Source: Rhodospira sp.
GTDB taxonomy: Bacteria > Pseudomonadota > Alphaproteobacteria > Rhodospirillales > Rhodospirillaceae
Reading direction: 5' to 3'
NCBI GenBank assembly: GCA_028277295.1
Contig: JANQGN010000520.1
Span: forward strand, 1-36,615
DNA length: 36,615 nucleotides
Below, piece after piece: positions 1 to 8,867 of the stretch. Position numbers and translations under genes: made by a program. Each line of letters begins with the position of its first letter. Position 1 is the first letter of the stretch. Below the pieces are notes generated by a model. The model worked only from the letters and a program-made list of their open reading frames with translations. It made no database searches and was not told the DNA's origin.

Positions 1-1
1 G

Positions 2-160
2 CTGGAGGTGGCGCTCGCCGCCGATTTCTCGCCGGCCGCCGCGAAGGCCGTGACCATTCCCGCCGATGGCCTGAACAGCGACTTGCACGCCACCCCGGAC
101 TACCGGGCCGCCCTGGTCTCCACCCTGGCGGCGCGGGCCGTGGCGGCAATCGGGGGGTAA
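2..160 (+). CDS. CoxM-like FAD-binding subunit of a molybdenum hydroxylase, C-terminal end (partial)
   Basis: Only the last 52 codons are in the window; the gene begins upstream. The tail carries NSDLHATPDYRAAL followed by an Ala/Arg-rich helix, the usual end of the medium FAD subunit of CO-dehydrogenase/xanthine-dehydrogenase-type enzymes (CoxM/CutM). In these enzymes the subunit passes electrons between the iron-sulfur subunit and FAD. The call is supported by coxD- and coxE-type genes about 870 nt downstream on the same strand, which are normal companions of such enzymes. A hicAB pair on the other strand separates the two parts. The substrate (CO or another) cannot be told from this fragment. 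Confidence 0.7.
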   Translation: MEVALAADFSPAAAKAVTIPADGLNSDLHATPDYRAALVSTLAARAVAAIGG

Positions 161-183
161 CGGAGCTTGGACTGTCCCTGTAG

Positions 184-208
184 GGCGGCTGGCCGGAGGC
201 CAGCCGCC
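184..208. terminator. Perfect hairpin between coxM-like gene and hicB (likely bidirectional terminator)
   Basis: GGCGGCTGGCC at 184-194 pairs perfectly with GGCCAGCCGCC at 198-208 around a 3-nt loop. It lies 23 nt after the stop of the CoxM-like gene and 40 nt beyond the stop of hicB, which converges on it. There is no strong T tract on either side, so termination is inferred from position and stem strength. Confidence 0.55.
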
Positions 209-248
209 GCGTTCCGAAAAAGCAGCGAGCGACCGGCAACCTCCCGGC

Positions 249-686
249 CTACGCGTGCGATCCCGGCACCGGCGCGCTGCCCACCGTCAGCCGCGATCCC
301 AGCGCCCGCGCGGCGGCATCCAGGGTGGCCAGAGCGGTGTTGTGGCGGGGGTTGAGGATGCGGGTGCGCACTTCGGACTCGGACTTGCGCAGGCGGCGGG
401 CCAGGTCGCTCTTGCTCAGGCCGCTGTCCCGCCAGGCCATCATCACGGCCAGCTTGGCGGCGATGGGCGCGGTGGGCGAGACCCAGGCGTCGCCCTCGGA
501 CGAGGGATCAGGGATCGGGCGACCATCCTCGACCATCCACAAGAGGGCGACACCAAGACAATCCTCGGCGTTGATGAGAGCCTCTTCGCGGGTTTTTCCT
601 TCCGTGATGGCCTCCGGAATATCGACGAACTGGACGATCCAGGTGTCAGGGTATTGCTCCAGGGAAATGGGATAGCTGAAATCCAT
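249..686 (-). CDS. hicB: HicB-type antitoxin
   Basis: This 145-residue protein is the likely antitoxin of a type II toxin-antitoxin pair. The first 70 or so residues match the HicB RNase-H-like fold (acidic, with ITEGKTREEAL and NAEDCLGVAL). The C-terminal half looks like a helix-turn-helix DNA-binding domain (SGLSKSDLARRLRKSESEV, about residues 90-108). HicB binds HicA and usually represses its own operon. I chose the ATG at 686 rather than the in-frame GTG at 707, because AAGGAG sits 9 nt before it. hicA ends at 712, so the pair is a tight toxin-first operon. A candidate operator lies at 979-996. Confidence 0.85.
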   Translation of the reverse strand: MDFSYPISLEQYPDTWIVQFVDIPEAITEGKTREEALINAEDCLGVALLWMVEDGRPIPDPSSEGDAWVSPTAPIAAKLAVMMAWRDSGLSKSDLARRLRKSESEVRTRILNPRHNTALATLDAAARALGSRLTVGSAPVPGSHA

Positions 687-711
687 ATCACGGCACTCCT
701 TGAACACCCAC

Positions 712-909
712 TTACTTCAAGCCCAGTTGTTTGCGAACAAAGGAGATGTAGAGAGGTGACAGTTCCCCATCCTTCACGACTGTACGGCGATTGCCGATTC
801 GAACCTTGGCATGAGATCCCTTGCCCTGCCCATACTCGATAAACAGGGAGAACCCCTTCTTCCGGCCCTCTTTCCGTAACGCCCGCAGAAACTGGTCCCG
901 TGTCGGCAT
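712..909 (-). CDS. hicA: HicA-type mRNA interferase toxin
   Basis: This is a basic 65-residue protein of HicA size. The motif GKGSHAKV contains the His that is catalytic in the HicA family, in a double-stranded-RNA-binding-like fold; the family cleaves mRNA without needing ribosomes. The ATG at 909 is preceded by GGGAGG at a 5-nt spacing. It is the first gene of hicAB, read against the surrounding cox genes. Family membership rests on the GSH motif, the size and the HicB neighbour. Confidence 0.85.
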   Translation of the reverse strand: MPTRDQFLRALRKEGRKKGFSLFIEYGQGKGSHAKVRIGNRRTVVKDGELSPLYISFVRKQLGLK

Positions 910-932
910 GCGCGCCTCCCATCAGCCTTGCG

Positions 933-960
933 CATAAACTGCGGGAGCGCACCAAGACAA
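933..960 (-). promoter_or_regulatory. Candidate promoter for hicAB
   Basis: On the minus strand, TTGTCT (960-955) and TTTATG (938-933) are separated by 16 nt and lie 24-51 nt upstream of the hicA start. Both hexamers match the housekeeping consensus only partly. Confidence 0.3.
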
Positions 961-978
961 CCGAGCGAAAAACGCATC

Positions 979-996
979 TCGTACACCAATGTACGA
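979..996. promoter_or_regulatory. Perfect inverted repeat, candidate HicB operator
   Basis: TCGTACA at 979-985 and TGTACGA at 990-996 form a perfect 7-nt inverted repeat with CCAA between. It sits just upstream of the candidate hicAB promoter and 38 nt before the coxD start, so a protein bound here could affect both divergent units. The assignment to HicB is inference from position and HicB family autoregulation. Confidence 0.4.
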
Positions 997-1033
997 CACC
1001 CCTGCCCCGCCGTCCATCTCCCGGAGGCCCCGC

Positions 1034-1988
<955 letters not shown>

Positions 1989-2005
<17 letters not shown>

Positions 2006-3266
2006 GTCCGGTCCATCCGGGGGCCGGCTGGGCGACAACGTCATGCAGTTCGCCCGCGCGCTGCGCGCCGCCGGACTGCGCATCGGCCCCGGCGACACCC
2101 TGGACGCGCTCCGCGCCGTGGAGGCCGTCGGCGTCGGCAACCGCGCCGACCTGCGCGCCGCCCTGTCGGCCGTGCTGGTGCGCCGGCATCAAGACCTGGC
2201 CCTGTTCGACGAGGCCTTTCACATCTTCTGGAAAGACCCGGACCTGCTGGGCCGCATGATGGGCCTGCTGCTGCCGCGCCTGACGACGCCGGGGGCGGAG
2301 CCCGAGGGCTCCCAGCGGCTGCGCGATGCCCTGGGCGGCCAACATCCCCCGCCACCCGCCGGTCGCGACGGCCCCACAACAGAACAGCGGCTGAGCGTCG
2401 ACCTGGACTGGTCCGACCGGGAGCGCCTGGGCACCCTGGACTTCGACAAGATGAGCGCCGAGGCGTTCCGTCAGGCCCAGCGCCTGGTCGACACCCTGGT
2501 TCTCCCCCCGTTGACGGTCCGCACGCGCCGCCAGTCCCCGCACCCGCGCGGCCCCCGGGTGGACCTGCGCGCCTCCCTGAAGGCGGGTCTGCGCTCCGGT
2601 GGAGACGTCATCCCGCTGCGGCGCACGGCCCCGGAGCCACGCCCACCCACCGTGGTCGCGCTCTGCGACATCAGCGGCTCCATGGACCGCTACGCCCGGG
2701 TCTTCCTGCGCCTGATGCATGGCCTGGCCAACCGGGAGCCCCATTTCCATGGCTTCGTGTTCGGCACCCGGCTGACCAACATCACCCGCCCCCTGCGAGA
2801 CCGAGACCCCGACCAGGCCATGGCGGCGGCGGCGGCGGCCATGCCCGACTGGGCCGGCGGCACCCGCATCGGCGACTGCCTGACGGCCTTTAACCGCCAC
2901 TGGTCCCGCCGGGTGCTCGGCCAGGGCGCCCTGGTGCTGCTAATGACCGACGGCCTGGACCAGGCGAACGGCGCCGACCTGGCCCGGCCCATGGCGCGGC
3001 TGCATCGCTCTTGCCGCCGGCTGGTGTGGCTCAACCCGTTGCTGCGCTGGGACGGCTTCCAGCCCAGGGCGGCGGGCGTGCGCGCCATGCTGCCCCATGT
3101 GGACGACTTCCGCCCGGTGCACAGCCTGGACAGCCTGGCGGGACTGGTCCGCGCGCTGTCCGACCATGCCGCTGGCCACAGCCCGCGCCGCCTGGAGGCC
3201 GCCCGCGCCTGGCGCGGCGCGCTGGACACACGGGCGGCCGACCATGGCCCCCGAATCATGGTTTGA
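1989..3266 (+). CDS. coxE: CoxE-like von Willebrand factor A (VWA) domain protein
   Basis: This 425-residue protein has an N-terminal helical region (VMQFARALRAAGLRIGPG), a proline- and arginine-rich middle, and a C-terminal VWA domain. The metal-ion site is intact: DISGS at about residue 227, a Thr in GGTRIGD, and Asp in LMTDGLD. CoxE partners the CoxD ATPase in enzyme maturation. The GTG at 1989 overlaps the end of coxD by 17 nt; a second possible start is the ATG at 2043. The gene ends 71 nt before siaB, and nothing in the sequence suggests a functional link to the Sia genes. Confidence 0.8.
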
Positions 3267-3337
3267 TTCACGGTTGCCCGTCACCGCGTCTTGGATCATG
3301 GTCCCAAGCTCCGACAGCAAGGGTAGGCGCGCACACC

Positions 3338-3898
3338 ATGACAACGTGGGCCGAAACTTATAACGACTATCGGCGCTGGCTGAACGGCCAAGGAATCATC
3401 TTTTCGTTTACTGGCTATCTCTCCGAGGACATGCTGACCACCTTGGGCAGCGCCCTCAAGAAACGCATGGCACTGAGCGAAACTGATGCCAATGTCGCCA
3501 AGCGTGTGTTTTCGGTATTCGTCGAACAGGTTCAGAACATCATCCGTTACTCGGCCGACCGATTAGCCAGCGCTGAACCGCCGGTGGAGTTGAGTGGAGG
3601 AATGGTGACCGTCGGCTTCGATGGTCATCGTTTTTTTGTTGTGTGTGGTAATGTTGTTGACGCAGCGCGGGCGGAGCCCCTGCGCGAACGTCTTATCCAT
3701 TTGGCCAGTCTTGATAAAGAACAATTGAAGGCGTACTACCGGGAAAAGCTGCGCGAGCCTGCGGAGGCCGACAGCCAGGGGGCCTCGATTGGCCTCATCG
3801 AGATCGCGCGGCGATCCAGCGAACCCATCGAGTATGACATCGTATGGCTGGGAACGGCCCGGAACCGGGCGTTCTTCTGTATCAAAGCCTTCATCTGA
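3338..3898 (+). CDS. siaB: SiaB-family protein kinase
   Basis: This 186-residue cytoplasmic protein has the features of the SiaB family (DUF6272): a helical start with FTGYLSEDML, the segment FSVFVEQVQNIIRYS, a middle strand region GMVTVGFDGHRFFVVCGN, and an end with GASIGLIEIARRSSEPIEYD. In Pseudomonas aeruginosa SiaB phosphorylates SiaC, which shuts off SiaD. The ATG at 3338 is the first Met giving the family length; no strong ribosome site precedes it. siaC follows after 18 nt. Base composition is less GC-rich than the flanking cox genes. The family call is strong because siaC and siaD follow in the expected order. Confidence 0.85.
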   Translation: MTTWAETYNDYRRWLNGQGIIFSFTGYLSEDMLTTLGSALKKRMALSETDANVAKRVFSVFVEQVQNIIRYSADRLASAEPPVELSGGMVTVGFDGHRFFVVCGNVVDAARAEPLRERLIHLASLDKEQLKAYYREKLREPAEADSQGASIGLIEIARRSSEPIEYDIVWLGTARNRAFFCIKAFI

Positions 3899-3916
3899 GC
3901 GATACAACGGCGAATC

Positions 3917-4306
3917 ATGGAAAAAGTTTCGATCGCGCCCACAGACCGGTCGCCGCTGGTGGAGTTTGACTTCTCCAAAGGCTGCTTCCGGCTGGAAGGT
4001 GAATCCTATCCCGAGGATTCAGCCAGTTTTTTTGCGCCCCTTCTTAAGGACATGCGGACCTTTCTAGAGTCGGATGATGCGCGCCCGGTATCCTTCAACC
4101 TGGCCATGACCTATTTCAACAGCAGCAGCGCCAAAGCCTTGATGAACATGTTTCAAATGCTGGAAGATGCCGCTGGCCTGGGGCGCGCCGTGGTGGTCAA
4201 CTGGCATTATCACCCAGACGACGATACAATGGAGGAGTTCGGCGAAGATTTTGGCCTGGACTTCGAGAACGCGGAGTTCCGCATGTGTCCCACCGTCGAC
4301 GCCTGA
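3917..4306 (+). CDS. siaC: SiaC-like partner/switch protein (DUF1987)
   Basis: This 129-residue protein fits the SiaC family: a strand start KGCFRLEGESYPED, then the conserved MTYFNSSSAKAL segment, an amphipathic helix and a strand with VVVNWHYHPDDDTMEEFGEDF. In P. aeruginosa, unphosphorylated SiaC binds and activates the diguanylate cyclase SiaD, SiaB phosphorylates it on a Thr near residue 68, and SiaA removes the phosphate. The likely acceptor here is a Ser in NSSS (Ser69-Ser71), so a Ser/Thr swap is probable; the alignment was done by eye. The fold resembles STAS antisigma antagonists. siaB ends 18 nt upstream and siaD starts 100 nt downstream. Confidence 0.88.
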   Translation: MEKVSIAPTDRSPLVEFDFSKGCFRLEGESYPEDSASFFAPLLKDMRTFLESDDARPVSFNLAMTYFNSSSAKALMNMFQMLEDAAGLGRAVVVNWHYHPDDDTMEEFGEDFGLDFENAEFRMCPTVDA

Positions 4307-4406
4307 GCCACCCCTCTTGAACGCCGTCGCTGGGCCGCGACGAACCAAATCGGGCGGACACACGGTCAGCCGTCGTTGGACCAGCATCACAAGGAAACCC
4401 GAGGCT

Positions 4407-5321
4407 GTGAGCACGCCCGCCACCAAGGACACCAGATCTGGCGATTACACGCTCTTCGATGTCGAGGAACGCGTTCTCTGTGACGCCCAGGAAATGGTGC
4501 GCAAGCTCGATGAGGTCGCACAGGGCGTGCGCGCGTTGGCGGAAGCCTATCGCCGCAGCTACCGGGAACAGAGCCGTCTTGTGCGTCTCAGCGACCGCAT
4601 GCAAGAGGAACTGCAGGAGGCCAACCACGGCCTGACCCAGCAGGCGGAGGAGTTGCGCGAGTTGAACTCCGTGTTGCGCACCGAGATCGAGGAACGTGAA
4701 CGCCTGGCCATGGAACTGCAGCGCCTGGCTACTGTCGACGAACTGACCGGCCTGTTCGGCCGCCGGCACTTCATGCATTTGGCGGAACGGGAGCTGACCC
4801 GACGCCACCGCACCCATGGCCCGGTCACCGCCATCATGGTCGACCTGGACCGCTTCAAGCAGGTCAACGACACCCACGGACACGCGATCGGCGACTGCGT
4901 GCTCCGCAAGATCGGCGACGTGCTCCGAAGCGAGTTGCGCGCCCTCGACCTGGCCGGTCGCCTGGGAGGCGAGGAGTTCGCGGTGCTGTTGCCCGACACG
5001 CCCGAGGACGCCGGCCAGGACATCGCCGAGCGCCTGCGCGAGGCGACCGCGGCCTGCGGCCTGTCCCTGCCGAACGGTGACACCCTGCGCTTCACGGCCA
5101 GCTTCGGCGTCGCCGAACACAGCGCGGATGAAAGCCTGGACTCGCTTCTCCACCGCGCCGACACGGCCCTCTATGAAGCCAAGCGGGCCGGACGCAACCG
5201 CGTCATGACCACACCGGCCAGCGCCGACGAGGACCCATCCGTCACGGAACCATCACCGCCTGACATCGTGTCCGCCCCCCGGATGTCTGCCGCTCCCTCC
5301 AAGACCGTCAAAACCCCATAA
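4407..5321 (+). CDS. siaD: SiaD-like diguanylate cyclase (GGDEF)
   Basis: The 304-residue protein makes c-di-GMP from two GTP. A long coiled coil (about residues 55-108) leads into a GGDEF domain with DELTGLFGRRHF (from 111), FKQVNDTHGH (from 150) and the active-site GGEEF at 187-191. The product-inhibition I-site RALD is intact at 178-181. There is no membrane segment. In the known Sia system the coiled-coil region is where SiaC binds. I chose the GTG at 4407, with AAGGA 11 nt upstream and no better start before the coiled coil; the exact start is uncertain. A 40-residue proline/serine-rich tail follows the domain. Confidence 0.88.
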   Translation: MSTPATKDTRSGDYTLFDVEERVLCDAQEMVRKLDEVAQGVRALAEAYRRSYREQSRLVRLSDRMQEELQEANHGLTQQAEELRELNSVLRTEIEERERLAMELQRLATVDELTGLFGRRHFMHLAERELTRRHRTHGPVTAIMVDLDRFKQVNDTHGHAIGDCVLRKIGDVLRSELRALDLAGRLGGEEFAVLLPDTPEDAGQDIAERLREATAACGLSLPNGDTLRFTASFGVAEHSADESLDSLLHRADTALYEAKRAGRNRVMTTPASADEDPSVTEPSPPDIVSAPRMSAAPSKTVKTP

Positions 5322-5526
5322 ACCCTTGAGCCCATACGCCCATGAGAACGACAAGGGGTGTCGGTGCCCACGGAGCCGCGATGTGTGCACAGAAGGCGCC
5401 ATCGTGCATGCGACGTCTGCGTCCATACCACCGCACAACCAAAACGCGACCCTTAGGGAAGGCCGAGGTGTGGACAGCGGCATGACCGTCAGAGCGGAGG
5501 CTCTCCATGACGGACGCGGGACACAT

Positions 5527-5590
5527 CTAGACCAAATCCCCAGCGATCCGGACCGGATCGCGACGACGACCTGCTTCACGATTACTTTAT
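5527..5590 (+). repeat. Dispersed nested palindrome, copy A (diverged)
   Basis: The copy starts with CTAG and contains the core stem GCGATCCG (5543-5550) and CGGATCGC (5554-5561) around GAC. The outer arms seen in the other copies are eroded here. The same sequence recurs at 16958-17016, 29169-29230 and 29824-29887. Confidence 0.8.
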
Positions 5591-5607
5591 GAGGACATCA
5601 CTCCATG

Positions 5608-5647
5608 AGGGCGTTTTCGGCACGTCCGTTGCCGCCGAAACCGCCCT
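5608..5647. repeat. Companion hairpin repeat next to copy A
   Basis: AGGGCGTTTTCGG (5608-5620) pairs with CCGAAACCGCCCT (5635-5647) with one mismatch. An element of identical 40-nt length and similar loop occurs at 29889-29928, also directly after a copy of the nested palindrome. Confidence 0.75.
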
Positions 5648-5743
5648 GGAGGTGGGGCGCGCGAACGGTCGGCGCGCCCCCGATTCGCGGAGGCCCTGAC
5701 GCCAAGACGAGATGGCACCCTATTACTGCGACCGGAGGTCACA

Positions 5744-6574
5744 ATGCGCATCGTTTCCTCGCATGGACTCAGACCCGCCCCGACGCTGGCGCTAGCTCTG
5801 GTCCTGGGTGTCACGGTTGCCGGCCCAGGCCACGCCAGCGACACCACGACGACGCCCACCCCGCCCGCGTATGTCATCGGCGTGGAGACCCAGCACTACC
5901 TGCCCGCCTACGCCGTCGAGGATGGGGCATACGTGGGCTATGCCCGGGATCTGCTGGACGCTTTCGCCGCGGACCAGGGTCTTCGGATCGCGTACCGGCC
6001 GCAGCCGGTGCGGCGACTGTATGCCAGCCTGGCGGCCGGGGACATCGACTTCAAGTTCCCGGACAACCCCAACTGGAACGCGGTGTTTCGAGAGACCCAC
6101 ACGGTCACCTATAGCGGCCCGGTCGCCGACTTCCTCGATGCCTCGGTGGTGCTGGCCGACCGCGCCGACATCACCCCCGGCGCCGTCAAAACCCTGGGCA
6201 CGGTCACCGGCTTCGGCCCCTGGCCATGGATGGACCGCATCAACGCCGGGTCGGTCACCCTGGCCGAGAACGCGAACTTCGTGGCCCTGGTGCGTCAGGT
6301 GCTGGCCGGCCGCGTCGATGCCGCCTACGCCAGCATGGCGGTGGTCAACCGTGTTCTCGACCAGGAGCTGAATCAACCCGGTGCCCTGGTGTTCGCCCCC
6401 GCCCTGCCCCATGACCACGGGTCCTATCTGTTGTCCACCATCGAGCATCCCGAGGTCATCGCCCAGTTTGACACCTGGATGCGAGACAACATCGATCTCG
6501 TGGCCGCCCTTAAGCAGAGGCACGGCGTGGAACGTGGCGTCGCGCCACAAACAACAGGAGTCCCCAATCCATGA
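5744..6574 (+). CDS. Periplasmic solute-binding protein, family 3 type, linked to SiaA
   Basis: This 276-residue protein starts with a signal peptide (Arg at 2, hydrophobic stretch about 14-27, likely cut after GHA at 31). The rest fits a family 3 (amino-acid-type) solute-binding fold: GYARDLLDAFAADQGLRIAY, then LAAGDIDFKFPDN and a second-lobe segment VDAAYASMAVVNRVL. The ATG has GGAGG 5 nt upstream. No ABC permease or ATPase gene is nearby. Instead its stop overlaps the start of siaA by 4 nt (ATGA), so the two are translationally coupled. I infer that it binds a small ligand in the periplasm and feeds SiaA; the ligand cannot be read from the sequence. Confidence 0.8.
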   Translation: MRIVSSHGLRPAPTLALALVLGVTVAGPGHASDTTTTPTPPAYVIGVETQHYLPAYAVEDGAYVGYARDLLDAFAADQGLRIAYRPQPVRRLYASLAAGDIDFKFPDNPNWNAVFRETHTVTYSGPVADFLDASVVLADRADITPGAVKTLGTVTGFGPWPWMDRINAGSVTLAENANFVALVRQVLAGRVDAAYASMAVVNRVLDQELNQPGALVFAPALPHDHGSYLLSTIEHPEVIAQFDTWMRDNIDLVAALKQRHGVERGVAPQTTGVPNP

Positions 6575-8280
6575 CGGACCAGGCCTTGCCCGACCGAAGC
6601 ACCCTCGGGCCGTCGCCGGCCGCGCCGGTCTCGGTCTGGCGGGGCCTGACTCCACGCCTGGCGCTGGTCACCTTGTTTGTCGCGCTGGTGGTTGGCCTGC
6701 TGGGCGGCGCCCTGGAGTTGGCGATGGATCTTCGCGCCGGCCGCGCCAAGGTGACCGCCGACCTGGACAGCACGATATCGCTGGTTCGGGATTCGGCGGC
6801 CGAGGCCGCCTATCAGTTGAACGCCGGCATCGCCGACCGGGTGGTGAACGGCTTGTCCCGAAGCGACCTTGTGGCACGGGTGGACCTGCGCGACAACTTC
6901 GGCGCCGTGCTGGCCAGCCTGGATCGAGAGGCGCTCCCTGGCGACGGCCTGGATGCATGGTTTGCCAGTCTGTTCGCGGATGTGGTCGAACGCCGCGAGC
7001 CGCTAATCTATGCGTCCGCCATGGGCAGCGAGGGCGTTGGCGTGCTGACCGTCGCGCTGTCGCCGCAGGCCCTGGGGAGCCGGTATCGCGACCGCGCCCT
7101 GGTCACCGTCGCCGCCGGTGCTGCGCGCGCCCTGGTGATCTCCGCGCTGCTGGCGCTGGTGTTCCTGGGGCTGATGGTGCGGCCGTTGAAGCACCTGTCG
7201 GCGGCCATCGCCCGGGTGGACCCGGCACGGCCGGCCGCCCACCCCGTGCCCGTGCCACGGGGACACCGGTCCGACGAACTGGGCCACGTGGCCGGCGCCT
7301 TGAACGCGCTGCTTGAGGCCTTTCAAAACAGCCTGGAGGCCCGTGACCGCGCGGAAGCGGATCTGCGGGTTCTCACCGAGGACCTGGAGCGACGCGTCGC
7401 CCTACGCACCCGGGAACTCGAAAACGCCATGGACGAACTGGCGGCCGAGAAGGAGGAGACGGAAACCGCCTTCGCCCGGCTGGACGAAACCCATCGAGAC
7501 CTGGCGCGCACCAACCGGCTGCTGCTGGAGAGCATTCACTACGCCCGGCGCATCCAGACCTCGCTGCTGCCGGACAAGGCCGCGCTCGACGGTCTGGTCC
7601 GCGACCTGCATGTCTGTTGGGACCCCCTGGACGTTGTCGGCGGCGACTACTTCTGGCTGGAACGCTTCGACGACGACACCGCCCTTCTGCTGGTCGCCGA
7701 CTGCACCGGCCACGGCGTGCCCGGCGCCTTCATGACGCTGGTGGTGGCCTCGGCCCTGGACAGGGCGCTTCATGACGAGGGCCTGCGGCGGCCCTCCGAC
7801 ATCCTGCGGGCCATCGACGGGCAGGTCCGCGCGCGCCTGCGCCAGGACCGGCCAGATTCCGAGTCCGACGACGGCCTGGAGGCGGCCATCTGCCTGTGGA
7901 ACCGGCCAGCCCGCGCGCTCACCTTCGCCGGCGCCGGCCTGCCCTTGATTTATGTGGAGGATGGCGCCCTTTACGAGGTGCGTGGCGAACGGGCCTATCT
8001 TGGCTATCGCACCCTGCCGGCCGCCGACAGCTTCACCGATCATCGTCTGTCCGTGCGCCCCGGCATGGCGTTCTACCTGCCCACCGACGGCTTTCCCGAC
8101 CAGATGGGCGGCGATCCAAGGCGGCTGTTGGGCAGGCGCCGGCTAGGCCGCATGATCGTCGACAATCAGCGCCTTCCCATGTCCGAACAGCTTGGCGCCA
8201 TCCAGCGCGACCTGGCGGCCTATCGAGGCGGCGAGCCGCGCCGTGACGACATGACCATGATCGGCTTCGTGCCGCTGTAG
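6571..8280 (+). CDS. siaA: SiaA-like membrane PP2C/SpoIIE-type phosphatase with HAMP domain
   Basis: This 569-residue protein is built as the SiaA phosphatase: membrane helix 1 (about 30-52), a periplasmic domain (53-177), helix 2 (178-203), HAMP (204-255), a coiled coil (255-325) and a PP2C-like phosphatase domain (345-569). Metal-site acidic residues are present in VVGGDYFW (Asp359), VADCTGHGVPGAFM (Asp378) and the terminal RRDDMT (559-560). In the known system SiaA dephosphorylates SiaC and so switches SiaD on. The start overlaps the solute-binding protein gene by 4 nt. The short periplasmic domain of about 125 residues may be a docking surface for that protein, which is inference. It is separated from siaBCD by about 1.2 kb. 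Confidence 0.85.
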   Translation: MTDQALPDRSTLGPSPAAPVSVWRGLTPRLALVTLFVALVVGLLGGALELAMDLRAGRAKVTADLDSTISLVRDSAAEAAYQLNAGIADRVVNGLSRSDLVARVDLRDNFGAVLASLDREALPGDGLDAWFASLFADVVERREPLIYASAMGSEGVGVLTVALSPQALGSRYRDRALVTVAAGAARALVISALLALVFLGLMVRPLKHLSAAIARVDPARPAAHPVPVPRGHRSDELGHVAGALNALLEAFQNSLEARDRAEADLRVLTEDLERRVALRTRELENAMDELAAEKEETETAFARLDETHRDLARTNRLLLESIHYARRIQTSLLPDKAALDGLVRDLHVCWDPLDVVGGDYFWLERFDDDTALLLVADCTGHGVPGAFMTLVVASALDRALHDEGLRRPSDILRAIDGQVRARLRQDRPDSESDDGLEAAICLWNRPARALTFAGAGLPLIYVEDGALYEVRGERAYLGYRTLPAADSFTDHRLSVRPGMAFYLPTDGFPDQMGGDPRRLLGRRRLGRMIVDNQRLPMSEQLGAIQRDLAAYRGGEPRRDDMTMIGFVPL

Positions 8281-8867
8281 ACGGCGTGGGACCCGAGCGT
8301 AGAACGCATCGGACGGCTCATGGCAAGGATCGTCCCCGGCCCCGGTTCGGCCACGCGCCGCCCGTCGGTCTGGGTTCTCAGCAGACCGAATCGATAACCG
8401 GTCATTTCTCTTCGTTTTCAGCACGTTAGACCGATTTTTCGCCGACGCATGAGAACCCGTTTTTCTACATGGGTTATCAATCACCCTGTTTTTTTGGAAG
8501 CGTCCGCCTCGCGTATACCGCAAGACGGCATCCGCCAGGACACGCCGAGGGCGATCCGCCGCCGCCCAGGACTCCGCGCACAACCTGATAAATCATTGGC
8601 TCAAAATGGGAAAATTGCGGACCACGCAACGCCCCCCGCGCCGCCGGGGCCAAGAGGCGCACACGAACCCCGCGTGTCTCGGAAACTTCATCCTTGCTGG
8701 ATAGCCGTGGCGCTCATGGTTGACCAATCTTCACAAACCGTCGGGTCCTGGCGCCCCAGGCCAACCGCCGCGCCGTGGACGTCGCGGTCGTGGCTGTTGC
8801 CGCCGTGCCTTGGCAGCCCGGGACGCGACGGCCGCAGACCCCTTGCAGGAAGGAAGGAAGAGTCCCC
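8281..8867. other. Long intergenic region between siaA and phoX
   Basis: The 587 nt hold no supported gene. From about 8380 to 8510 the sequence is clearly richer in A and T than its surroundings and includes the terminator-like structure at 8445-8497. The rest probably carries the phoX promoter. I searched by eye for a Pho box (two CTGTCAT-like repeats) and found none. Confidence 0.5.
8445..8497 (+). terminator. Possible terminator downstream of siaA
   Basis: Two alternative short hairpins share one arm: AACCC with GGGTT, and GGGT (8471-8474) with ACCC (8483-8486). The second is followed by TG and a run of seven T. The stems are weak and the site is about 170 nt after the siaA stop. Confidence 0.3.

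Larger units (their letters stand above)
5322..5743. other. Intergenic gap with repeat elements between siaD and the solute-binding protein gene
   Basis: These 422 nt hold no convincing gene. The first 200 nt show no recognisable structure. Positions 5527-5590 carry a copy of the nested palindrome repeat and 5608-5647 carry its companion hairpin. The end (about 5733) provides the GGAGG ribosome site of the next gene. The gap splits what would otherwise be one Sia operon, so the downstream pair may have its own promoter, though none is clear. Confidence 0.6.

Noticed and set aside
8700..8867. Pho box upstream of phoX
   Set aside because: No pair of CTGTCAT-like repeats at the right spacing was seen.
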